The notes: generated from the sequence alone by a model not told the origin. 11,964 nt of DNA from Bacteroidales bacterium (GCA_031287245.1 JAITTD010000181.1:1-11964), one strand, 5' to 3'. Numbered from the stretch's first letter, positions 5,415 through 11,852 are shown. A program made the numbers and translations.

Positions 5415-7511
5415 TTATAATTGAACACTGACCGTGAGCCGGTAATTGCGTCCGGGCATAGGGTAATTCAGCACCACGTCGTAATACTGGTTCAACACAT
5501 TATTGACTTCGGCGGTAACGGTCAGTCGGCAGGTGCTGATATCCCATTCTTTCGACAGGGACAGGTCATTAGTGTACCACGGTTGGGTGTAGTTGGCGGG
5601 GATGTTGGCTTTCTGGTTGTAACGTTCGCCCACATAGATGAAACTGTAATTGAACGCCCACTGCCGATATACGATGCCGGCAAGCGCTGAACCGTTGTGC
5701 CACGGGATATATGGAATTTGGTCGCCGTAAAACTGTTTGTCGTCGGGGTTTTTGTGAGGCGTGAAATCCTGCGCTTTCTGAAAGGTGTAATTGAGGCGAA
5801 CGGTGAGATACATCTGCGACACCGCCAGCAACACATTGGCAGCCGCATCCACACCGCGTATTTCCACCCGTCCGAGGTTCATCATCTGCCAGCGAAACGG
5901 GTTGGATGTGGGCACTGCAACGATTTTATCCTTCACTTCATTGTAATAGGCATCGGTTTGGATGGTCATCCGCCTGAATACACAGTCGGGAAAAAGTTTT
6001 TCGCAGGTGAAGCCTGCGTTCCATTGCCGCACCGACTCAGGACGCAAAGCCGAAGTACCGATATAGGCGTAGTAAAGGTCGTTGAAGGTGGGCATCCGAA
6101 AAATATCCTTGTAAAACACACGCAGATGGAAATCTTTTTTCTCAAAAGGCTTGAATGACGCCAATACTGCCGGGGTAAACTTATTTCTGACAGGAGTTGC
6201 CTGCGCCGTTTCCACCTCGTCGCAAACGGCAGTGCTCAGAAGGCTTGCCTGCAGTTTCACCCAACTGAAATCAAGCGCCGAAGCCAATGCGGTCAATGCG
6301 GTGAAACGTTGCGGACGTGCAAACTGTGGCGTGTTGGCTTTCAGTGTGTTGTACTGAAAATCAGTTGCCAACGAGGCTCTCCAAAACGGCAGAATGTCGT
6401 ATTGATTGACCGCGCTGAGATAGACCTCCTGCTGCCGGTAAATATCGTCGTGCTGGATGGTTGCTGTCGGATCATGATCCTGATAATGAGTGTAATCTGC
6501 AGCATATTTGGCGTTCACACGCAGGTGATATTTGCCAAATTCCTTGCGAAACGAGCCTTGCACGAAGCCGTCGGTGTCCCAAAGCCGTTGCCCGTGGGTG
6601 AAGAGATTGCCGGCAATGTAGCCCGGCAATCCGCGCTCGGATGAGTAGAAATAAGTTTTGATGTTCCAGTCGCCGTTGCGAATAGCGCCATTTAGACCGG
6701 CTTCCACGCGCAGTGCGTCAATATCGCCATTGTAGCGCATAGCCGTTGTGTCGTAAGCCGTGCTGCCGTCGCTGTTGACGCGCTTGTAGCGGTATTTGTA
6801 CCGTCCGTTGGAATGTATCCACTCGGCGCTCACAGTGTTGCTCAGTTTTTCGCTCAATTTCTGTTGCCACAGCACCGATGGATTAATCAGTCCGCAGGAA
6901 AGAGGCTTGTCAATATTCTGAAACGCAGCGGTACGGTATTTAACGCGGATTTTTGTCTTCTCGCTGTCCGTAAATACAGGGTTTATACTGCGAAGATATA
7001 TCGTGCCCGCCGAGCCATATTCCTTGGCAGATTGGAAAATATCGCTTTTCTGGGCATTGTAGAGGTCGATGGCTTCCATATTGTCCAGCGAAAACTTGCC
7101 GAGGTCGATTTGTCCGTTCTGCGCGTTGCCGAGTTGTATGCCATCGTAGAAAACGCCCAAATGGTTGGTACCCATACTGCGGATGTTGACGGTTTTCAAC
7201 CCGCCGACGCCCCCAAAATCCTTTATCTGCACGCCCGAAAAGTAACGAACAGCATCTGCCACCGACAGATTGCTCATCCGTTGCAGTTCCTTCCCTTTGA
7301 GCGACTGCACCGGCGCCGGTGTGGACAGCGCATAAGTGGGGTGTACGCCTTCTATCACCACTTCGCCGAGGCTGTCGCTGCGTGCTATGACTTCTTCCGC
7401 GCCGGTTTGCGCCGGTGCCATACCGCAAACGCCCAATAGCAGCGCAGACGAACATACCATCGCTATCCTGAAACTTGAAACCTGAAATTTAAAATATAAA
7501 TTCTGCAACAT
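5415..7511 (-). CDS. btuB: BtuB-like TonB-dependent cobalamin receptor
   Basis: The 698-residue outer-membrane receptor has a signal peptide (hydrophobic core near residues 18-35, APAQ cleavage region) and a TonB-box-like LGEVVIEG at about 48-55. A plug domain follows at about 65-178 (LSVADAVRYFSGVQIKDFGG, VNIRSMGTNHLGVFYDGI, DLYNAQKSDIFQSAKEYGSAGTI written in pieces here), then a 22-strand-type barrel to the end (RNYRLTVSVQL). Energised by TonB, it would import cobalamin into the periplasm. The assignment rests on the upstream cobalamin riboswitch and the downstream BtuG-like gene. I chose the ATG at 7511 because it supplies the positive n-region (K8, R15) before the hydrophobic core; the next ATG (7460) would leave no positive charge. 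Residues 6-16 are encoded by a period-7 tract. No btuCDF transporter genes follow. Confidence 0.85.
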   Translation of the reverse strand: MLQNLYFKFQVSSFRIAMVCSSALLLGVCGMAPAQTGAEEVIARSDSLGEVVIEGVHPTYALSTPAPVQSLKGKELQRMSNLSVADAVRYFSGVQIKDFGGVGGLKTVNIRSMGTNHLGVFYDGIQLGNAQNGQIDLGKFSLDNMEAIDLYNAQKSDIFQSAKEYGSAGTIYLRSINPVFTDSEKTKIRVKYRTAAFQNIDKPLSCGLINPSVLWQQKLSEKLSNTVSAEWIHSNGRYKYRYKRVNSDGSTAYDTTAMRYNGDIDALRVEAGLNGAIRNGDWNIKTYFYSSERGLPGYIAGNLFTHGQRLWDTDGFVQGSFRKEFGKYHLRVNAKYAADYTHYQDHDPTATIQHDDIYRQQEVYLSAVNQYDILPFWRASLATDFQYNTLKANTPQFARPQRFTALTALASALDFSWVKLQASLLSTAVCDEVETAQATPVRNKFTPAVLASFKPFEKKDFHLRVFYKDIFRMPTFNDLYYAYIGTSALRPESVRQWNAGFTCEKLFPDCVFRRMTIQTDAYYNEVKDKIVAVPTSNPFRWQMMNLGRVEIRGVDAAANVLLAVSQMYLTVRLNYTFQKAQDFTPHKNPDDKQFYGDQIPYIPWHNGSALAGIVYRQWAFNYSFIYVGERYNQKANIPANYTQPWYTNDLSLSKEWDISTCRLTVTAEVNNVLNQYYDVVLNYPMPGRNYRLTVSVQL
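7467..7494. repeat. period-7 tract inside the btuB signal-peptide codons
   Basis: Four consecutive heptamers CCTGAAA, CTTGAAA, CCTGAAA and TTTAAAA run from 7467 to 7494. They encode the FKFQVSSF region of the receptor's signal-peptide n-region. The tract is in frame and leaves no stop, so it changes only the leader of the protein. Confidence 0.6.
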
Positions 7512-7598
7512 CTTTTGGCGCTTTAATCCTCGAAAGCATTAAAAAACATCCTCTCCCGCCTTTCCCCAAGAGGGATATACGGAAAAGCATTGTTTTTT

Positions 7599-7808
7599 GG
7601 CAGGTCTTCTGACTTACTTCTGCGTTGAAATGCCTTCCCAGCCCCTCCGAAAGAGGGAAACCAGTGACAAAAGTGTTATTCAACGCATTGGTGATTCATT
7701 GTCCATTGTCAACTGTCCGTTGAATCGAAGCTTACAGCAGCGGGTCTGTTCAGGATTTGCACCTGATTCCCTTTTCATACGCCATCGCGAACACAATGAC
7801 GCATACCA
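7599..7808 (-). promoter_or_regulatory. cobalamin (AdoCbl-type) riboswitch upstream of btuB
   Basis: On the minus strand the conserved core is complete. GGT opens the first helix near 7807, then AAAGGGAATC, AGGTGCAAATCCTGA, ACAGACCCGCTGCTGTAA (7730-7771 region), the CACTGGT and GGGAAGGC joints, and the B12 box AAGTCAGAAGACCTGCC at 7599-7615. These match the class I adenosylcobalamin riboswitch. Binding of cobalamin should reduce expression of btuB and btuG. The expression platform would lie in the roughly 85 bases before the btuB ATG; I see no clear T-run terminator there, so control of translation start is more likely. The peripheral part after CTGTAAGC carries an unusual period-7 tract (7697-7724). 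Confidence 0.93.
7693..7725. repeat. period-7 tract in the riboswitch peripheral arm
   Basis: The heptamers CATTGTC, CATTGTC, AACTGTC and CGTTGAA occupy 7697-7724. They are enclosed by the complementary hexamers GATTCA (7693-7698) and TGAATC (7720-7725), so they would form the tip of an extra hairpin. This is a part of the RNA where class I cobalamin riboswitches vary, so the ligand core is left intact. Confidence 0.55.
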
Positions 7809-7818
7809 TTTAATGATG

Positions 7819-7826
7819 CAAAAGTA
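7819..7826 (-). promoter_or_regulatory. candidate -7 element for the riboswitch-btuB-btuG transcript
   Basis: Minus-strand TACTTTTG matches TAnnTTTG and is followed by C. A start about seven bases downstream would put the transcript's first base near 7812, just ahead of the first riboswitch helix at about 7808, which supports the assignment. No clear -33 TTTG was found at the usual spacing. Confidence 0.6.
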
Positions 7827-7981
7827 CATTATTTTTTGGAAAAAAGTGCACCATCAAAAAATTATTGCTATTTTTGTGCTCGAATGACAAAAATAGGAAT
7901 TGATATAGATAGAACAAATTATTAAAACATAATCGATTAGAGCTTTAGCTCTTATTCTCACTTCTCGAAATCGGCAAAATT

Positions 7982-8143
7982 TCATAAAAAGTGTACGGGA
8001 ATAAGTTTGCGAAGGTTCACGCCTATGAGCGTGAACTGTTCGTGCTTATTTGTGTACATTACGGTTTTGCCGAGCCACGAGAAGTCAAATAAGCAATCAA
8101 CGAGCGGTTTCACGCTCTTTGTTTGCGTAAAACAGGCGTGAAG
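7982..8143 (-). pseudogene. possible 3' fragment of a transposase-like gene
   Basis: The minus strand stays open from at least 8143 to a TGA at 7982-7984. The protein-like segment includes FTQTKSVKPLVDCLFDFSW, LGKTVMYTNKHEQFTLIG and VNLRKLIPVHFL. Base composition here is richer in G+C than the flanks, and codon use looks genuine. The style resembles the C-terminus of a transposase, but I cannot name the IS family, and the frame upstream of 8144 is simply the shadow of the regulator gene. No terminal inverted repeats or target duplications were recognised. It could instead be the relic of another gene. Confidence 0.35.
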
Positions 8144-8362
8144 ATGGATAAACCAAATATAGGCGAACTGATTTGCCAACGATTGAAAGACGAGGGGCGA
8201 ACAAAAAAATGGCTTGCAGACCAAGTGAACTGCGACCCAAGCAATTTTTGTAAAACGCTAAAAAATAAACATATAGATACAGATCTGCTGTTAAGCATCT
8301 CTTTTGCCCTCAATTACAACTTTTTCATTTCTTTTGCCGATTATATTGCTGAAAAACAATAA
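8144..8362 (+). CDS. small XRE-family helix-turn-helix regulator
   Basis: The 72-residue product from the ATG at 8144 reads MDKPNIGELICQRLKDEGRT, then KKWLADQVNCDPSNFCKTLK, then IDTDLLLSISFALNYNFF. WLADQVNCDPSNFCKTL is the helix-turn-helix (about residues 23-39), and the IDTDLLLSIS end is typical of a Bacteroidota family of very short XRE proteins. A TTG seven codons upstream (8123) would extend it by MRKTGVK, but the family begins near the DKPNIGEL segment, so I prefer the ATG. It has no ligand domain and should act as a dimeric DNA-binding protein. It sits 146 bp ahead of the large lipoprotein gene and could regulate that gene or itself; no operator is proven. Confidence 0.75.
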   Translation: MDKPNIGELICQRLKDEGRTKKWLADQVNCDPSNFCKTLKNKHIDTDLLLSISFALNYNFFISFADYIAEKQ

Positions 8363-8383
8363 AATATGTCTTAGCATGGTATA

Positions 8384-8430
8384 TTTTACCCTTATTACGG
8401 TAAAAATACGCCATAAAACGGGTATTTTTT
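8384..8430 (+). terminator. overlapping hairpins after the XRE gene, second one terminator-like
   Basis: Two dyads compete for the same bases. TTTTACC (8384-8390) pairs with GGTAAAA (8399-8405), while AAAAATAC (8402-8409) pairs with GTATTTTT (8422-8429). The second is an 8-bp stem with a 12-base loop whose right arm runs into six Ts, so it may end the XRE transcript. The shared bases 8402-8405 mean only one hairpin can form at a time. They could also be operator sites for the regulator. Confidence 0.4.
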
Positions 8431-8467
8431 GCCCTGATAAAATAGTGACAAATAGATATTTATGCTG

Positions 8468-8475
8468 TACTTTTG
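8468..8475 (+). promoter_or_regulatory. candidate -7 element for the BACON lipoprotein gene
   Basis: TACTTTTG followed by C is identical to the elements before ssb and the riboswitch. It lies 33 bp before the ATG at 8509, with an A/T-only leader (AAATTT repeated three times) between. No good -33 box was seen, which leaves room for activator dependence. Confidence 0.55.
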
Positions 8476-8508
8476 CGAAAAATTTAAAAAATTTAAAATT
8501 TGATAATA

Positions 8509-11049
8509 ATGAATACATTTGTAAAAGGTGATTTGGTTAATTTGAACTCAGGAGGTCCTTGTATGACACTTGATGATTTTAGCAGGAGGGATGATGGCAT
8601 AGATGATGAGAAAAAATCAATAAAAATAGAACAAATCGCAAGGAATGTAATATTATTGTGTTGCTTTATAGGCATACTAATCGGCTGCACCTCTAAAGAA
8701 ACTAACGACGACCTCAACAATCCTGCAGTTGCTGACCCAGAAGGAACAATTGCATTGGATATGACGAAATCAACTGAAAAGATAGACAATGCCATCTCTG
8801 TTGCAGACGGTAATTTTACGGGTGCTCTGTTTGCTACATTGGGGAAAGTGCAAGGATTGTCGGCGGTAACAAGTATTCCTAAAACGGGGTGGGTCAACAA
8901 ACTTGCCGTTGTGGAAGGGCACGGCTATATTGCCTACTCGCCATCGAAAAAAACTTATTGCCGAATGTATGTCAGTACTTATGATGTTCTTGTCGGTCGG
9001 GTTATAGTAAAGTTTCAGCGTCCTTTTATCGGTTCGGAAAAAGAGATAAAACCGCAGAGTGCAACGATTACCCTTAATGGAACGGAATCACAAAACATTG
9101 AATTTACCAATGCCTCGCTATTCCCTTTTTCATGGTCGTTTGAAGGTGGGGATTGGTGCAATGCTTCATATAACCGTCCCGATGAAACGACACCATACAA
9201 TTCTATAAAAATCAATGCAAAAACCAATAACCCAGATTTTACGCCAAGAGAATGCTCTTTGGTGTTGAAAAGTGATATTGGCAAGGAGATAAAACTCAAA
9301 ATAGTGCAAGCTGGTGGCACTGGTAATATTTCAGTTTCTACCAACCAAATATATTTCTCAAGCACAAACACTCAGACAGTTCAGGTAACTTCCAATACAG
9401 AATGGACTGCAAGCAGCAATGCCGCTTGGTGTAACATATCGCCCGCATCAGGCAATAAAAATAGCACTATTACTATCAGTGCAACTGCCAATACTGCGGT
9501 TATTCAACGAAATGCGATTGTTACTCTTACTACAAAAGATAATAAGGCAAAGGCGGAAATCACCATTATACAACCGGCATCAGCAATTGATATTTCAACG
9601 TCGAATATCTCTTTTGCGGCTCTTGCATCTCAGAACACATTTACTGTATATTCCAACAGCACGTGGACAGCAAGCAGCAACCAAACATGGTGTACGGTGA
9701 CCAACCAGAACAACATGATTACAGTAGCAGTAACAGAAAATCTTTCGGGTGCAGACCGTACTGCAATGGTCACGGTAGCCGTTACACCTGAATTGAAAGC
9801 AACAGTTAATATTATTCAAGCCAAATCAACGTTGGCATTATCGAAATCCACCATCTCATTTACTGCACTTGCTTCGTCCAATACCTTTACAGTGTATACC
9901 AATGCTTCGACATGGAATGTAAACAGCAACCAAAGTTGGTGTACAGCAACCAAAAGCGGTAATACGGTGAATGTTACCGTCACTGAAAATATTTCAGGTG
10001 CAAACCGTACTGCAGAAATTTCAGTGACCTTACCCGATAATCAGAAAGCAACAATTACGGTTACACAGGCAAAGCATACACTAACTTTATATACATCTAC
10101 CATTTCGTTTACTGCGGTAGCAGCACAAAACACGTTTTCGGTCACCACCAACGCCTCTTCATGGGACGTAAACAGCAACCAAAGTTGGTGCACAGCAACC
10201 AAAAGCGGGAATACGGTAACGGTTGCTATTGCTGAAAATCAATCGGCTGTGGATAGAACCGCAAATGTTACGGTTACTTTGCCCGGTAATCAAACAGCAA
10301 TAGTCAACATTACTCAAGCCAAGCCAACACTGACCTTATCAAAAACAGAGATAAATTTTGCCAAAACACCGGCAAACAGCGAAACGTTTACCGTAACATC
10401 AAATGTATCGTCTTGGACAACTGTCAGTAGCAATCAAAGTTGGTGTACCGTGTCAAAAAACGGCAATACAGTTACGGTTTCGGCAACTCAAAACACAACA
10501 GGAAGTCTTCGACAAGCAACCGTAACCGTTTTATATCAAACAGTTACCATTACTCAAGACGGTTATCAAGTTGGGGATTATTACAATGTGGGCGGAGTAC
10601 GTGGAGTGGTATTCCAAATAACCGGACGGCATGGTAAAATCGTTTCGATGAACGAAACAACGGCTCAATGGTCAATCGGGACAACAACAACGGGAGCCAC
10701 AAGTTCTACAGACGGAATGGCAAATATGAATAAAATAAAAACGTTTGCTAATTGGACAACAGTTTTTCCGGCATTTGCATGGTGCGATGCCAAAAATACA
10801 GGAAGTATTACCGGATGGTATTTACCGGTAAGGGATGAACTAAGAATTATATTGGATCACATAACGGTTATCAATATAACCATGCAACAATACTATGGTA
10901 GTAATTTTAATAATTCTAGTCCTTATTATTGGAGCTCGCAGGAAGCCAACAGCTCATATGCTTATACCTCTTATTTCTATATCAATACCTCTTATTCTGC
11001 TGCCGAAAAAAACTCGGTATGTAAAGTAAGAGCGGTAAAAGCATTTTAA
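8509..11049 (+). CDS. chimeric predicted lipoprotein: DUF2158-like leader, six BACON-type domains, DUF1566/Lcl-like C-terminus
   Basis: From the ATG at 8509 the product is 846 residues; an in-frame TTG at 8500 is less likely. Residues 1-22 (MNTFVKGDLVNLNSGGPCMT) look like the start of a DUF2158/YodC-type small protein. Residues 47-60 (NVILLCCFIGILIGC) form a lipoprotein signal with Cys60. Six BACON-type Ig-like repeats follow at about 182-267, 274-355, 360-437, 441-520, 524-603 and 607-683, mostly with a W-C pair such as NQSWCTA. Residues 684-846 resemble DUF1566/Lcl domains (YYNVGGVRGVVFQ, GWYLPVRDELRIIL, YYWSSQE, VRAVKAF). BACON domains are thought to bind carbohydrate or mucin, so a surface adhesin is plausible. 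The signal's n-region is unusually long, so export should be tested. A second start at 8563 has a strong Shine-Dalgarno-like sequence. Confidence 0.8.
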   Translation: MNTFVKGDLVNLNSGGPCMTLDDFSRRDDGIDDEKKSIKIEQIARNVILLCCFIGILIGCTSKETNDDLNNPAVADPEGTIALDMTKSTEKIDNAISVADGNFTGALFATLGKVQGLSAVTSIPKTGWVNKLAVVEGHGYIAYSPSKKTYCRMYVSTYDVLVGRVIVKFQRPFIGSEKEIKPQSATITLNGTESQNIEFTNASLFPFSWSFEGGDWCNASYNRPDETTPYNSIKINAKTNNPDFTPRECSLVLKSDIGKEIKLKIVQAGGTGNISVSTNQIYFSSTNTQTVQVTSNTEWTASSNAAWCNISPASGNKNSTITISATANTAVIQRNAIVTLTTKDNKAKAEITIIQPASAIDISTSNISFAALASQNTFTVYSNSTWTASSNQTWCTVTNQNNMITVAVTENLSGADRTAMVTVAVTPELKATVNIIQAKSTLALSKSTISFTALASSNTFTVYTNASTWNVNSNQSWCTATKSGNTVNVTVTENISGANRTAEISVTLPDNQKATITVTQAKHTLTLYTSTISFTAVAAQNTFSVTTNASSWDVNSNQSWCTATKSGNTVTVAIAENQSAVDRTANVTVTLPGNQTAIVNITQAKPTLTLSKTEINFAKTPANSETFTVTSNVSSWTTVSSNQSWCTVSKNGNTVTVSATQNTTGSLRQATVTVLYQTVTITQDGYQVGDYYNVGGVRGVVFQITGRHGKIVSMNETTAQWSIGTTTTGATSSTDGMANMNKIKTFANWTTVFPAFAWCDAKNTGSITGWYLPVRDELRIILDHITVINITMQQYYGSNFNNSSPYYWSSQEANSSYAYTSYFYINTSYSAAEKNSVCKVRAVKAF
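8550..8565 (+). promoter_or_regulatory. Shine-Dalgarno-like site before an internal ATG
   Basis: AGGAGGT (8550-8556) lies six bases before an in-frame ATG at 8563. In the outer frame the same bases encode the conserved SGGP codons of the DUF2158-like leader. Starting here would remove 18 residues and shorten the long region ahead of the lipoprotein signal to 25-27 residues. Bacteroidota ribosomes use such sites weakly, so its use is uncertain. Confidence 0.35.
9919..10217 (+). repeat. near-identical 50-bp segments in neighbouring BACON domains
   Basis: Bases 9919-9968 and 10168-10217 match at 48 of 50 positions and encode VNSNQSWCTATKSGNTV in the fourth and fifth BACON-type domains. The spacing is 249 bp, exactly 83 codons, so exchange or deletion between them would keep the frame. 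The remaining BACON copies are much less alike at DNA level, which points to recent duplication or gene conversion of this pair. Confidence 0.75.
10891..11004 (+). other. pyrimidine-ending codon runs resembling a DGR variable region
   Basis: Within the C-terminal domain, 13 consecutive codons (10891-10929) and then 16 consecutive codons (10957-11004) all end in C or T. They encode mainly Tyr, Asn, Ser, Thr, Phe and Ala, and the gene then closes with VRAVKAF. Targets of diversity-generating retroelements look like this because only adenines of AAY template codons are varied. No template copy, accessory protein or reverse transcriptase is in the window, so this is a resemblance only. Confidence 0.35.
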
Positions 11050-11059
11050 AATTAGATGA

Positions 11060-11073
11060 AAATCTCGAGATTT
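11060..11073. repeat. perfect 14-bp palindrome downstream of the lipoprotein gene
   Basis: AAATCTCGAGATTT is exactly self-complementary and starts 11 bases after the lipoprotein stop. It could be a protein-binding site or, with no loop, part of a weak transcript end. No T-run follows. Confidence 0.5.
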
Positions 11074-11154
11074 CCAAGCGCGTGCAATGGGAAAAGTTTT
11101 TTACAGAGGAAAGATATATAAATATATTGTATTACTTAAATAAATTTTATTTTT

Positions 11155-11430
11155 ATGATTAAAGTTAAAAATTTGAACGGAACAAAAGGCCTAATTCCCA
11201 ATGGTTACGGCTCATGGTTAGAGTATTGGGAAGCTAAATCTGGACAGAGAGCAACCAAATGTATGCGAGTTGGTTGTAGCGTTACAGGTAGATCCAATTT
11301 GGTCGGTGCGCACGTTAAAAAAGTTGGTAGTTATGACAATAGTTGGTATATTGTTCCTCTATGTCAGGCGGACAATATGCGAACAGATGAATTTTCTGTT
11401 TCTGATCTACTGGTACCTGTAAATCCCTAA
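11155..11430 (+). CDS. small HNH-like zinc-binding protein with an altered HNH end
   Basis: The 91-residue product begins MIKVKNLNGTKGLIPNGYGS and has CMRVGC (Cys36, Cys41), then NLVGAHVKK with His53, then WYIVPLCQADN with Cys70 and Asn74. This order is that of a small family resembling HNH nucleases, found here and there in phages and accessory regions. The usual closing pattern is PLCxxHN; here it reads PLCQADN, so Asp73 replaces the last His. That could abolish nuclease action while leaving a zinc fold. The protein is soluble, with no signal or membrane segment. It lies 105 bp after the lipoprotein gene with no obvious promoter, so it may be transcribed with it or independently. Function is unknown. 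Confidence 0.6.
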   Translation: MIKVKNLNGTKGLIPNGYGSWLEYWEAKSGQRATKCMRVGCSVTGRSNLVGAHVKKVGSYDNSWYIVPLCQADNMRTDEFSVSDLLVPVNP

Positions 11431-11488
11431 TAGATAGAAGGTACAGCAAATAGATTGCTCAAATGACAAAAGTCACCATAATAAAATA

Positions 11489-11517
11489 ATCTTCGTATCT
11501 TGCGGAGATGATTTTTT
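11489..11517 (+). terminator. probable intrinsic terminator after the HNH-like gene
   Basis: ATCTTCG (11489-11495) pairs with CGGAGAT (11503-11509), with one G-U pair and a seven-base loop. It is followed closely by six Ts (11512-11517). It lies about 60 bp past the stop at 11430, a sensible place for the end of the HNH-like transcript. Confidence 0.5.
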
Positions 11518-11565
11518 AGGCTAAATCTGATTTTGAGGTGCTATATGTTTCAACAGATTGCGGAT

Positions 11566-11707
11566 CGTCCCGTTAGGACGGGGGATGTTGGTAGAAAATG
11601 TTTACACGCCGCCTGCCGTCCCGTATGGGACGGAATGTGTGGCAATAAGCCTTCTTACCCGTATGGGATGTATTGCTATTCTACCGATATTTTGTCCCTA
11701 ACGGGAC
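11566..11707. repeat. REP-like cluster of inverted CG-rich hairpins
   Basis: This is the main content of the gene-free stretch 11431-11788. Four short hairpins occur: CGTCCCGTTAGGACG (11566-11580), CCGTCCCGTATGGGACGG (11616-11633), CCCGTATGGG (11658-11667) and GTCCCTAACGGGAC (11694-11707). The first and last are inverted copies, and each is flanked on its inner side by GGTAGAA, seen directly at 11590-11596 and as its complement TTCTACC near 11679-11685. The whole therefore forms one large imperfect inverted repeat. GTAG-flanked hairpins are the mark of REP elements mobilised by RAYT transposases, but no RAYT gene is present here. The rest of the stretch holds a small hairpin near 11725-11739 and nothing else that I can name. 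Confidence 0.6.
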
Positions 11708-11852
11708 GGAGATTGTATTGTTGACATCATAAATTGATGCATTTATTTATTGACGACAACAAAGTGCCGATTTTGCGTATTCCACACATCACAAAATACA
11801 GGGAAACTTGTTCACGTAATTGATTAAACTTTCGATAAAACCACTCTGTCTT

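Noticed and set aside
6813..7439. Long plus-strand open frame opposite the TonB receptor gene
   Set aside because: It mirrors the conserved plug domain of the receptor and has no independent evidence of coding.
7597..7887. Open frame running through the riboswitch
   Set aside because: The sequence is explained by a complete cobalamin riboswitch on the other strand.
7939..7952. Hairpin AGAGCT-TT-AGCTCT
   Set aside because: The stem is only six pairs with a two-base loop, with no T-run and no gene end close by; probably chance.
8500..8502. TTG start for the lipoprotein gene
   Set aside because: An ATG lies three codons downstream, and the DUF2158-like similarity begins only after it.
11533..11724. 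Small Cys/Pro-rich open frame
   Set aside because: It lies across the REP-like hairpins, and its residues follow from the repeat sequence.
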